DNA of 64,000 bases from Diprion similis (Eukaryota; Arthropoda; Insecta; Hymenoptera; Diprionidae). The DNA lies in NCBI RefSeq assembly GCF_021155765.1, contig NC_060112.1, forward strand, positions 21,018,001 through 21,082,000, in the 5' to 3' direction. Numbering within the stretch: the first letter of the stretch is position 1; every line of letters starts with the position of its first letter. The notes below the pieces were generated by a model. The model saw only the letters and a list, made by a program, of their open reading frames with translations. It searched no databases and was not told where the DNA came from. This document shows positions 49,433 through 61,400 of the stretch, one piece after another. A program made the translations under genes and the position numbers.

Positions 49433-50099
49433 ATGAAGTTCTTCGTGAGTAGAGCACACAACTCTTAATTTCACACCCTAAATTTTTTGCCACATAAAAT
49501 GTCCGGTGAATACCATTGAATCGTGCAGATTCAGAGCCAACGTCAAATTTGCACAAATATGCTGCATGAACGATCATCACATCGAATCTCTCCAACATAC
49601 GTCTACAGCGAGAACATATTGGTCTTCTAAATTTCAGATCGTCCTCTCCGCCGTCGCAGCCATCGCCCTGGGCCACCCGGGTTACCATTCCTCGTTGGCT
49701 TCTGGTGGTCACTATCTTTCCGGCCCAGCTGTTCACGGCTATCACGGACCAGCTGCACCCCTGGCTCACGATGGTCGAGTGATCGACACCCCCGAAGTGG
49801 CCCACGCAAAGGCTGCCCATTTTGCTGCCCATGCTGACGCCGCCGCTCAGGCCCATTACGCCGCTCCTCACGGTGGTTACGAACAGGGTCCTTCCAGCTA
49901 CGGTGCTCACGAGTACGCCGCTCCCCTGGCCGCTTATCACGGACCCCCTGCCCCCCTTGGTCACGATGGACGCGTGGTCGACACGCCTGAGGTGGCTCAC
50001 GCCAAAGCTGCTCACCTCGTCACCCTCGCCGAGGAGGCAGCCAATGCTGTCCACGCACCACAGTCCGGCTACTATGGCGCACCCCATCATTCATGGTAG
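49433..50099 (+). CDS. Pupal cuticle protein C1B-like, two motif copies
   Basis: Secreted cuticle protein. Exons 49433-49444 (MKFF, donor GTGAGT) and 49638-50099 (after ATTTCAG); 157 residues. Signal peptide MKFF/IVLSAVAAIALG, then HPGYHSS. It has two motif copies: AHDGRVIDTPEV with AHAKAAHFAAHA, and GHDGRVVDTPEV with AHAKAAHLVTLA, whose tail has drifted. The spacer is rich in Gly, His, Tyr and Ala. It ends GAPHHSW. AATAAA follows 66 bp after the stop. Confidence 0.93.
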
Positions 50100-50164
50100 A
50101 CCAAACGACGAGTTGTCCGTTTGAATGAAGATGTCGCGGTTTGTTTTAAGGTTGCATTTATTGG

Positions 50165-50170
50165 AATAAA
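50165..50170 (+). other. Poly(A) signal of cuticle gene 49433-50099
   Basis: AATAAA, 66 bp after the stop codon. Confidence 0.65.
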
Positions 50171-51750
50171 TTATCAGTACGAAATTCCACGCTGTAGATC
50201 GAACCCAAACCTTCTACGACGATGGACTCGAATACTCTAGCAAACCATCAGCATCCTTCATTGCGTAATGATAAATATTATGTACCGTTCACCTTGCACT
50301 GTTTCTTGGAGAGAGAACCGGGTGCACGGTAACAGAGGATGTATTATTGAACACCGGCCAGAGTCTGGTGTAGGTAATCTAGATTGTACCTCGGTTATTA
50401 TAAAACAAAGGTGCGCTTAGCCGTTATTATCCATTTCTCTTGCAGTCTACTCAGTATAGAATGTCTTAGATCAGCAACGTCATTTTCCGCATCAGGATCT
50501 GCAGTTATCGCGATTGAGCGTTGGCGTACGTCTCGCCCCGAAAGAAACCTATTTTTTTTTTCTTCGTTACAAAGACACATTTGCACGGATAATAAAGCCC
50601 ACTACACAGGATCAACGGATACCTGCGACCTGATCAGTGAACCGAGGAAGATTGTGTCGGTGACACGTACCACGCTGTATCACCTCGAGAAATGTTGCAT
50701 GTTTTACCGTGATCGGAATGCATATCGTTGCAGGTAGGTATTCGATTCTATTTCGATTCCGTGTGGATAAGACCGACAAATGTCACGGTTTGCAGCTTGG
50801 TATATCGATTTTAATTACCTACAAGTCATGCCACGACGGTTGTCGCAAACTGTAATCAAGGTCGATCACCTGCGGTCAATATTATCCGTGGTATGTGTCG
50901 TTTGATCGCCAAAAGGTATCCAGAAAATTCGTGCAAACCAACAACGCGGTAGACGTTCCTCGCTGTTAATTCCACGGTCCTTCATTGATCGCAATGCCTC
51001 TTTATATTCTTCCGATACTTCCTCAAGCTGAATCGTGATTAGAGCAGCCTTACAAGGTGTTGCCTTGCTACGGCAAGGTCAGTTCGATCGAGCCTTGGTT
51101 GCAGAAGTTTAATTGACGATTCAGTAATTATAACCAATGATAACGGGTTTACATACGCAGGTAACGCAGCCGTCTCATTCGTCAAAATTACTGCCATCCT
51201 TGCTCGTGGTGTTGTCACGCTGAAAACGCTTCCGGTGTGCTCACCTTGTCGTCGAGAATCCTACACGCAACTATTTTAGGACATCGTCAAAGCATCGATG
51301 ATCACATTACGATTGACTATGAGAAAATTACCGATAAAGTAAACTTGCTGCGCTTCTCTTCATCCCTCGGTCTAAAACGCCCTGCGGAAATTCATGGAGA
51401 ATAGTTGCTGCGCTGATGCAAGAGCAAGTGTCGATGTGGAAGTTAAAATGTCAATGTCAATTGGAACTCTGAAACCCACACATGGGCACACGGACGTGTC
51501 GTTCCTCGCACGGCATGGGCGTATAGGCGTGTATCCCAGTAACATACCTGCATTACTTACGCACACTTTGAATTCTGGCTCACACAGATTCGTCGAACAG
51601 GGCGTCTCCGTTAATGTTACGGAATTGAGCGGTCGCTGCCTCTGCTCTGGGTCGCTATTCTCTATGAGAGTAAGAAAGAGATCACTTTCTTGGGTGTGGT
51701 GTGGCTCCCAAGCAACGATGCAGGCTGTACGGGGAGGCATCGACTCTACC
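50171..51750. other. Spacer between tandem cuticle genes
   Basis: No gene seen. The open frames on both strands at 51372-51831 show no recognisable protein or motif and overlap the promoter of the next gene. Confidence 0.45.
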
Positions 51751-51758
51751 TATAAATT
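51751..51758 (+). promoter_or_regulatory. TATA box of cuticle gene 51842-52785
   Basis: TATAAATT, 84 bp before the ATG. Confidence 0.6.
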
Positions 51759-51841
51759 GAACGACCTGTTCCCATCAACGAACAAGTACTCCTCGTGTTC
51801 TACCAGACAAAGATCTCCTCTCAATCATTAGACGCTCCATC

Positions 51842-52785
51842 ATGAATACTCTCGTAAGTATTTCGTAAGGCGTCTGTACAATTCTTCGATTCTCATCCCT
51901 CGAATTTAAAGAAGTCTCTCATTTCTCCGAGACGTAGCTACATGTTATTATTTTCTTTTTCTACCATTCGTTACTTGGCATTTTGACTCGTTGGAAGAAT
52001 AACTCTTCATATTAAACTTGGAGTTGTTAGTCCTTTTCAAGTACCATATAAATCCCTTCATCTTTCGTTTATGAATTATCCTCTGTAACAATTGCTATTA
52101 TCTGGATTCTCTGGTAAAAGAAAATCACCTACTTACACCCTTATTCCGTAAACCATCAAGATGATATTGAGACCTTGTTTCCAACAATGATAGATCGAAA
52201 ACCGTATTTTCAGACTCTGGTGTCAGTTCTGGCGTCTCTTGCCTCGGTGGTGTTGGGGTCTCCGCAGTGGTACGGAGCACCTCACGCAGGCTACGCGGGT
52301 GCCGCGGTGCCAGCTCCACTTGGTCCGGATGGTCGAGTGGTGGACACACCGGAAGTAGCTCAGCTGAAGGCCGCCCACCTGAGCGCCTTGGCGGAAGCTA
52401 ACGCTCGCGCTCCGAAGGGACTAATTGGAGGACCATCTGGGCCGTACGCAGGCCCAGACGGCGGCTACGCCGCGGCCAATTACGTCGCTCGTTACAAGTG
52501 ATTACATTGCTATTACGTGAAATTACAGGAAGAGATATGCCACTCAGAGATATTCCTCACAGCGAAACTTGCCGTTTCAGCGGACCTCCGGCGCCTCTTG
52601 GATCTGACGGACGCGTCATAGACACGCCGGAAGTGCAGCAGGCCAAAGCCGTCCACTTCTCTCTCTACAACGCCCATGCCCAACGAGTTCCGGCTGGTCC
52701 AGCTGAGCCCGCAACCCCCGAGGCATGGAACGCGGGTAACGGAGTGTGGAATGGAGGCTGGAATGGAGCTCACGAACAGTACTAG
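51842..52785 (+). CDS. C1B-motif cuticle protein, two motif copies on separate exons
   Basis: Secreted cuticle protein. Exons 51842-51853 (MNTL, donor GTAAGT), 52214-52497 and 52581-52785; 166 residues. Signal peptide MNTL/TLVSVLASLASVVLG, then SPQWYGAP. Motif 1 is GPDGRVVDTPEV with AQLKAAHLSALA; motif 2 is GSDGRVIDTPEV with QQAKAVHFSLY. The tail is Pro/Ala then Trp/Gly/Asn-rich (NGVWNGGWNG). The second intron is only 83 bp. Its donor, AA/GTGATT, is weak but keeps frame to a good acceptor (GTTTCAG) and a second motif copy. If the intron is retained, translation stops at 52499-52501 and the protein has one motif and ends ARYK (99 residues). This is the most diverged gene of the cluster with a complete start. 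Confidence 0.82.
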
Positions 52786-55340
52786 GCACTCGGTACTTAA
52801 CGATCACTCTCAAAACGTCAATCGCGTGTTTGTCACAATTGTTAGAAAAAATTCTGAACAAACTTCCATTATCTCTTTTGTTCTTGTTTGCTTTTTTTTC
52901 CTTTTTATAACCATTTACTCAGCGTGCACGTTACCATATATAACGATTAGTGGCAATCAAGCGATTGGCTCTCTTTCATGGATCTCTTCTTATACGCATA
53001 TAAGTGTCGTCTTGATCATCTTTTGCGGAATCTGTCAACCCGCGCAGGATTTTCGAGGTGATCGATAAGTCTTACCAGAAAACGGATACATCGTTTGATA
53101 CTTCTGTAAAAATACTCTATACCCATTCATTTTTTATCGTATTTTATCCATCAATTTATACTGTTTCTTTATATAATACATATATTATATATACATATAT
53201 ACGCAGTTATTGAAAAATGAAATATACAAAACGTATATATTACACTTCTGCATAATCATGCTAAAATTACTAACTAATATTCGCGCAGACTTTTCATTAT
53301 GTTACCGCTCGTATATAGCCGTTTTTCATACTTGGAGTAGAAAGCTTTTCTCGCGCAAGTTACATCTTAATTTGAAGCCGGACCTGCATCCTATTTATAA
53401 CTGTATAAAACCTGAATGCCTCAGTATCCATCACACTCGTGATAATTATGAATTCACGTCGAAGTAAACAATTAGCATGTATTTTACGACGTGACTTCGA
53501 GAAAGGCGTGTCTCGGAACTGATGCACAAGAGTTTATTATACCAGTCAGAAGAAACTGGTTCGCGTACCCGAAGCTTTCCGAGACCGTCTCGCGGTTCTT
53601 ATAATATATATCTTCGTACAGCAAGGCCGCGTGCTGAAGTCGGAGGCTGATCGTAATACGCGATAATTGGATAGCTTGAGCATAAGACTGCAGCTTATTG
53701 CGACGAGGTGAGGGTCGGGCACTTAACGACCCCTTGCTGGAACTAGAATTTGCACCGGGAAACGGTCGCTCGACACTTTCATCCGATTTGCATATAAGTG
53801 CAGCATACCCGGTGTGCTCGGTGAAATTTCGCAACTGTCGCGTTGCCATTCTCAGAGAATACGCTCAGAGAATTATCGATTCATCCGAAAGTGGACTTGA
53901 CGAATGATCCATTTATTACGAATAAACTCTGTTCGATGTGCAGAAAGATGCATTTGCATCCCAATTACCAAGATACATGAGCGCCGATGCAAATTATTAA
54001 ATCAAATAATTTAACCTGGTTGGAGAATTTGTTTTGCAATAAAAAATCAGCTTTCTTCGTCTTTCTATTTCTGACGCAGAAACCAAAATCAAACTGTCGT
54101 CGCAACAAGTTACCTAATGAGATTACGGCTGATGATTAATTTTTTTTTGCAACCTATATGTATATAATTTCATGTCGTGATCTGCAGTCGATTGCATACG
54201 TGTACGATGACGTTTTTTACGACAGTTGCACTTTGGGAACGCCCGGATTTCTTATCTCTATAATTGACAGGTTGTTCGGCCACCTTAAGTGCCTCTGTGG
54301 AGCGCATAATATGCGCATATTACACGGTTATTATGTTCATACAAAAGCGCAAGTGTATTATGGAGTGGCCCATTGACAAGCGGGAGAGTAATATAGATCC
54401 TGAAAAGAAAGTGACATGAGATACCGATCGGGAATAGCGATGCACCGCGCTGTTTATTTCACGCCTTCCCGTTGCAGATTATGTTCGAAACGGATTATTA
54501 TTAATAAATAAGGAAACAGGGGACAGGGCATCTGAACAGGATATGATAATATAGTAACATATTATAATTTATCAAAGGACAAACGTACGTACACGTAAAT
54601 TATACAATTATTATATCTAAGTGTAGAAAAATTAGTGGCGAAGACATTTCGGCGGTAAGTCGTGATCGAGCCGCGCGCCGGAAAAAAGGGAACGATCGAT
54701 ATCCATGGTTGGAGGAAATAACGAAACGAGAACAAAAACCGTGATAAGAAAAGGACTGTAAAATACGAGCGATGAAGTCACGGTTCTCGATTTGATCATC
54801 AATTCGCTTTCATTGGACTGTACGTGTTTAAGTGATTTGGTGAAACCCGATTCTTCTCTTCCTTTTCATGAGAGGCCATATCAATGAGATTTTACCGTCG
54901 CGTACCTGAGTGAAGCGATCCGAGAAAAGATACAACAAATTAATGCGATGAGATTCGGTCGGACTGGATCGATAAAAACGCAATGAAAAAGCCAATTAAA
55001 TATTTCCAATTATAGTCCAATGGAAAAGTAGTTATGCAATGGGAACATCAAGCTCAACTAACGTTTCTAATTTTGGAATGAATTTTTTTTCCATAATTTG
55101 TGAAATAGATGAAAAGTGTCGAGAAAAAAACCAGACGAGAATAGAATTTGGAAAATTCTTAATCGCTTGAACGACTGTTTAGTTACAACCAGGGACATCG
55201 GACCTTCGCACCGACCATGGCAGTGTCCTGGACGAATTCCAAGTTCGTTAGACTCTCCGTAGCTTCAAAAGTTGGCGAACAAGATGTTACGGAAAGTCCA
55301 ACGCGAATCTTAAAACGAGAAAGAAACCCCGTTTTTAACG
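52786..55340. other. Spacer between convergent cuticle genes
   Basis: No gene seen. AT-rich, with scattered short frames lacking recognisable features. Confidence 0.5.
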
Positions 55341-58314
55341 TCAGTAATAATAGTTCTCCTCGTAGGATGGTCCTTCCTTCAAAGAATGGTCATCGGACGG
55401 CCCTTCCGCCGCGGAATAACTCTGCTGGGCAGCCAGCGCTGCGGCCTTTGCGTAGGCTTGGAGGTGCGCAGCTTTGGCTTGAGCAACTTCCGGCGTGTCG
55501 ATCACTCGCCCTTCGTGATCCAGAGGCGCCGGTGGTCCTTGGTATCCGACGGGGGCGGAATGCGTGTAGGAAACCCGGACCGGCGTTGCGTATCCCGCGT
55601 GTCCTTCCGTCGTCCTGCCTCTGTATCCACCCTCGTCTTCGTATCCGCCGTACTGGCTGACTATGGATGCTGCTCGAGCGTGGGCGGCCAGATGAGTGGC
55701 CCTCGCGTGGGCGACCTTTATACAGGAATTGAAGATACATGAGTTGTGCGAGTCTCTGGGTATTATTTATAGCGTTGGGTGGAACATGGATCTTTGTTTG
55801 TAGGAAGAATTTACCGAGCGTGAAATGTAAATTTATTTGAGGTTTTTCTGATAGATCCATGCGATTATATTTGTAATAATTCATTATGACGTGACGTTAT
55901 AACGTGCAAGAGAAGAATTCCTTGCTAAAGGATTAGTATAGCTTCACGAGAGGACGGATTTGTTGTACCTATATTATGTAGTTTACTTTCACTATCGCTG
56001 AATGAAAGAGACAGACGAGAAAGTATGAGGTAACGAAATTGGATGTAACGGGAAAATGGTTTCTTGTATATTCATTCAGCTGCATCTATTACCCTTGAGT
56101 CTTGAAACCTTAGTAAGGTTGTCGACGGTAAAGATTGATTACCATAAATCTAGCGTGACCAGCTGTTTGCTTACTTCGCGCTCCGGCTAACTCGATCGAT
56201 GATAATTCATTGCTACGATACCTGATCTAGAGGATATCTCGTGAATAATATTTTTGATTCAAGATTTTTGTATGTGTGAAGAAAAGTTGAGACGTTTTAA
56301 CTTAGAAATGCTTTCCCAGATTGATCGGTTCGAAATTATGGAAAGATAAAAAAATTTCGTCATCAGAATCGTTTTCATTTCAGGAGTTTTCAACTCAAAT
56401 CATCACAGTTAAATAAAACAAATCCTCGGAATAGAAGTGGAATATCTTAGCGCAAAAATAAATTGAGTAAAACGTGCTAATGGAGTAACCTCTGTTCCGG
56501 GTTATGATATCAGTGTTCAGTAGAGTGCAGAAAAATGACATTTTGACAAATCGGTTTCTAAAGTTCAAGTACAAGGCGAGCACGAGTCTGAACTAGCTGG
56601 TTCTAAGTTGCAACCCACGCGTTACTCTCAGACCTTCGCAATTCCTCATTCGATTCCTTATGTGATGCTTGATGTTGGCAAAAAAAATTTGAACAAACAA
56701 TAACAACGATAACAAGCGGTTCTCAGATAATTGGTCGGGACAAAAAAGAGGCTCCAACAAATACAGAATTGACTCTTCAAAACCCAAACCCATTTAAGTC
56801 CAATGAAAAAGACTCTTTTTAATCGCTAAACATTTTTTTGCAATCTGTATAAGAAATATGTGATCAATAGCAGACTTGAAAAAAATCAGTGCGGTCCAAA
56901 TTTTTCGTGTAAATTGTTTGAATAGTTTTCGAGGTTGACATTGGAGTGAATAAAAATCCTTCCTATCAAAATCGTTTGAAACGTAAACTCGATGTACATA
57001 TATCTTTTGAATAAAACAAACTCCATCGGATTTGAATGGTTGATCGTCGAGGTATAAACCCCAAAAAATGAACCCACTTTTTCATACAAACCGTCAACTC
57101 GCATATTGACACACCCCTTTACCTCGTCTTTTTATTTCTCACCTCAGGTGTGTCAACGACGCGTCCATCATGGGCCAGAGGAGCTGGTGGTCCATGGTAG
57201 CTCTGAGAATGGGGTGCGGAGTACGCGGCAGCGGCCTCGTAGGCGTTGGGCTCCTCGTTATAGTCGTAAACGGGGCCTTGATCGTAGATCTGGTGTCGTC
57301 GAGAGGCCCTCGCAGCAGCGGCCGCGTGAGCAGCCAGATGGGCCGCCTTGGCCTGGGCCACCTCGGGGGTGTCGAGGACTCTTCCGTCGTGAGCCAAGGG
57401 TGCGAAGGGTCCCTGGTAGCCGTATCCGGAGGAAGGGACGACCTGGTATCCAGGGGTGGCTGCGACGAGGGAAGCGGCGATGGAGAAGATCGCCTGGAAG
57501 TACATAACAGTTTTATTTTTGGGCCTCACGCGTGGTTATTCTCTTCGGCGATGTGAAATGGGACGGTTTTCACACTCTTTTTACGATGCTTTTTTTTTTT
57601 TTTGCCTCTTTCTTTGGTTACGACTACCGTCGCGCACGTTTCGCTCCAGTCCAGATTTCCCTTCGCCATATTTCACGCGGTTTATACCGCCGACCGCAGA
57701 TGCGAGGTGAAAACCTGCTCCGGTCTTTCTCAAAAGTTACGCTACGTGAGCTGCATAGTCGATTCTCGGAGAAGCTTCAACTCCCGGTTGTCGCGGTCGT
57801 GCTGATCGATCTGATCGATTTTCAAATTTTTGGATCGCGAAATTGAAGGAAGTTGGAAAAAATATTCAGCCTTACGCAATTGAGATAATTGTTCAAGAGC
57901 AAATAATTGTCGAAATCCTTAGTCATGTTATATTTTGATCTGGACTTAATGTTCTATAATCTAGAATTTAGCTCATCAAGAATAGATTATTTGATCTGAA
58001 AAATTAATTTTTGATCACAGGATCTACAGATGTTTTTTCTATAAAGCAATAAATACAATTTCTAACACGAGCACCGTCATGTTTCAATAATTTTAAACAT
58101 TGCTATAAGTATTGGAAGCTTGTACGAACGATTTAATCGAACGTTGTTCTAATCAACGCGAGCTGATCTTGTTATTTATCTTCCTTATTATCTAATTTTT
58201 TGCGACGATATATGATTAGTGTTTTTAGTGTAAAAACGATTAATTCTTTCACCTGTATATCGCGCGGTGTTAATATACCATTTGTTATAACGCTGCACTT
58301 ACAAGTAATTTCAT
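55341..58314 (-). CDS. C1B-motif cuticle protein with an intron inside the motif
   Basis: Secreted cuticle protein. Exons on the minus strand: 58314-58303 (MKLL, donor GTAAGT), 57493-57143 and 55715-55341; 245 residues. Signal peptide MKLL/AIFSIAASLVAA, then TPGYQVV. It has three motif copies: AHDGRVLDTPEV; AHDGRVVDTPE, joined across a 1.43-kb phase-0 intron to VAHARATHLAAHA; and DHEGRVIDTPEV. The donor is GTGAGA (rc at 57142-57137). The acceptor is AAAG with a poor pyrimidine tract, but the join rebuilds the family motif exactly. The 3' exon has no ATG in frame, so simple start-to-stop scanning misses it; neighbouring frames there are spurious. It ends in EENYYY. Confidence 0.85.
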
Positions 58315-58400
58315 CGCTGCGTTACTGAGACACCACAAAACGTGAAACCTTATAGGACTTGGATCGGATCGAAGTGCGCTGGGAACGAGAGAGCTGTCGC

Positions 58401-58407
58401 TTTTATA
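58401..58407 (-). promoter_or_regulatory. TATA box of cuticle gene 55341-58314
   Basis: TATAAAA on the minus strand, 87 bp upstream of the ATG. Confidence 0.6.
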
Positions 58408-58414
58408 GCAACTC

Positions 58415-61400
58415 AAGTTGGCGTTACCACTACGACAACCGTATATCTCTATCGCCACGCCCAGAAAAATACTCTAATTACCTGGTAATCACCTAGCTTG
58501 CAATTGGTCGACCCTTTAACGTTCATCTTCAATTTTGGAAAAAAAAATTGCACAACCGTGTTACCGACTCAAAAAATACTTGCATCCCTGCGGTTGGCAA
58601 GTTCACGTGCAGAAATTATTCTCGAGTTACTTGATGCTATATCTTCATGCTAATTCGACTATCAAGGAACGCCTACGTTATTTTTTGCTCTGATTTATAC
58701 GTCGCTCTAAGCAACGAAAATCGATTAATTTTTTATCCATCTTTTGGCGCCGAGGTTTTTATACACTTTGGTAAAGTTACAACGCAATAGTTACTCGTTT
58801 CGAACACGCAGAAAATTTTAAACGATTCAAACTGCAGGGACATTTTTCATGCAATTAAAAGTTGAAAAAGGCAATAGAATAATCTTTTTCCAATCTCGAA
58901 CCCGATTCTAAAGTTGTTGCCGTTCAAAATAATTCGTATTCCCGAAAACCTGGAACTGGAATAATTCAAATATCTTTCTGTTTTAGCGGTCGGTTTTGCG
59001 GTTTTTATTTTTTCCTGTTCTTGCAGACTTTAGCTTTTGCGATATCCCTTAGAAGCCCAGATAATTTCGAATAAAATATGTCAGGGACATTATAGTGCAG
59101 CGTGTTAATAAATGGCACGATTTATACATGAGTCCTTTTGTCGCCAAGCCGCAAAATATTATACCTACTACGCATCTATAAGCAATAGTCATAGATCAGA
59201 GAAGTTGCTCAAGGTAGTCTTCTTTCCGTCTGATACCCACGTGAAGAAAATCCGCGAGAAAAGAACGACACTGCAACTCGTAGGAGGTGTTGCGTAAAAC
59301 GTGTAAGAAATTGTGGGTTTCGAATCTGCACATCCTTTCAGATTATTCTTTTATCGAATAAGAATTGATAAATTCTCCGCTCTTATATTTTTACATTTAC
59401 GTTAAACCAAATTCCACAAAGAAATTCTACTAACTTTTGCTTTTTTTATACGTATTAAAACTTGAACTTGTCATCTTTTCAATTTCGTAAAAACTGACTC
59501 TTATTCGTACTCGGAATTTTCTTTTTTATTAAAATGCATCGGCACGCTTTCCTCATAAACGCCGCGTATTTTTCTTTTCTAATTAATTATTCTTTGTAAT
59601 ATTCGCGTTGTTGTTGTTGCAACTTCACAAGCAAGGGGCAACGTTGCATTAGATTGCGAAAATTCACGCAGGTACGCTCCACATGTGGTCACGCACATGT
59701 GCCTGTAACACAGTTTCTACTCATTTTACAATTGTTATTTAATTATTATCGAATTCCTCTCGTTGATTGCAAGTCTCGTTGCTAATTATCAAGAAATTCG
59801 ACGAACCCTCGAATAAGGGATGGATTCGTCAACTTCGACTTGGCGTCGATCTCGATCCTCGAATCCCTCGTCCACCTTCCTGGCAGACCACAGCAGCAGG
59901 TGTTATTGTTCTTGTGCGGTGTTCGTGGCCGCGGATGAGGCAAGGACGCGGTTCGGTTGTGGCATGCACCGTTATTACCATTTGGAATTGAAATGTGGCG
60001 AGGACGGCTCAGGTTCAACATGCGTGACGCGACTAACGTAAGGTGTTGGTGCGGTAATTTGCGTCATCAAAACACGCAGGTTCTTTCGCCCAAGGAGAAA
60101 AGAAAATCGAATTAGAAAATAACAGTTTGCTGCGACTGTAGCGGTTAATCGTGGTCCATTTTTCGACTAATCACTACGGTCTTGAGAACGAACATCGTTC
60201 GAAAAATTAGTGTCGAGTAAAATTGTCACGTTTTTCACAAAACAGAATTTAATAAGTAGCGTGAGAGAGTAACTCGTCGATAAACACTTGTTTTACCCTA
60301 GACAATTGGATTTGCAGATTTTTTAAACAGCGGAACTAAGCTGGACACAAAAAGTTCAATAATCAAATTGGGATTGCATATTTGCGTCATCATTTACAAA
60401 TCGTAATATTTTTTAAATTTGCACGCGCATGATTAGCGACTGTAATTGACTGTCGAACCGCGATGATGCGGTTCTCCAGATCATTTCCTTGTTCGTACAA
60501 AGTTACAAAACTGCAGGTAAATCACGCTCTCCGTTTTCGAAATCGAATATCGTACATTTCCTTATTCCTCCAGTCTGAACGCGCATAACGTTATCTACTC
60601 ATTTGACGTTTGTCAATTTTTCATTAAAATCCGACAGGTGTGACCGATCGTTGCTGCGAATCGCAAGCCTCTTACCTGCATCCATGCAAATTAGCCGAGG
60701 CCCAGATTTCGCCTATTTATTAATCCTCGCGTCCCGTTGTCGAGCATCTAACGTCGCAATACCTCTGATTTGAATAAAAATTTTTTCGACTGCGTCGGGC
60801 AACAAGCAATGGTTGCACAACGGGGTATAACGTTTGGGTCATGCCGACAACGGCGTTAACGAGTCTATATCTTACGGTGGTCGGGTGCCGAAATTAACGA
60901 GTTCACCGATCGGCCGATCATATATTTTACGTGACTCAAACATTACATCTGGCCAACTATCTAGTGCTTCGAATTACTTTTTTCGTTCTTTTATCCCCAG
61001 TCCTGCGAGTCGCCACCGCCTCTCACTCATGTCTAGGAGTTTCAGAAATCCATTGATCGCCGAAAACGACGATCACCTCCGCCAAAAATCTGGACCACGA
61101 TAATCTTAAGCCAGTATTTGAAGAGGCGGACTTCGCCTGGACTTCAGTCGGCTGCCTTCCATCGTATCCTGTAAATTAATTCGCCAATATCTTGCAATTT
61201 CGACTCCAGGGTATTCATGCATTGCTCAAAAGTCTCGTGAGATTGTTTCTGCATCGCGGTTTCAGATCTTTCCGTCGACGAGGCTTGGCTCGCTGTACTT
61301 TTCGCGACCTTTCAAATGCAGATCGACTCCACTTCGTGGACTGACTAAGGGGTGTCCCGTTGAAATAGATCCACTCGAGCATGTCTCGAACCCTGTTTAT

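Noticed and set aside
55390..55884. Minus-strand 164-codon Arg/Ser-rich frame
   Set aside because: Wrong frame over the real cuticle exon 55341-55715. The correct frame carries the family motif.
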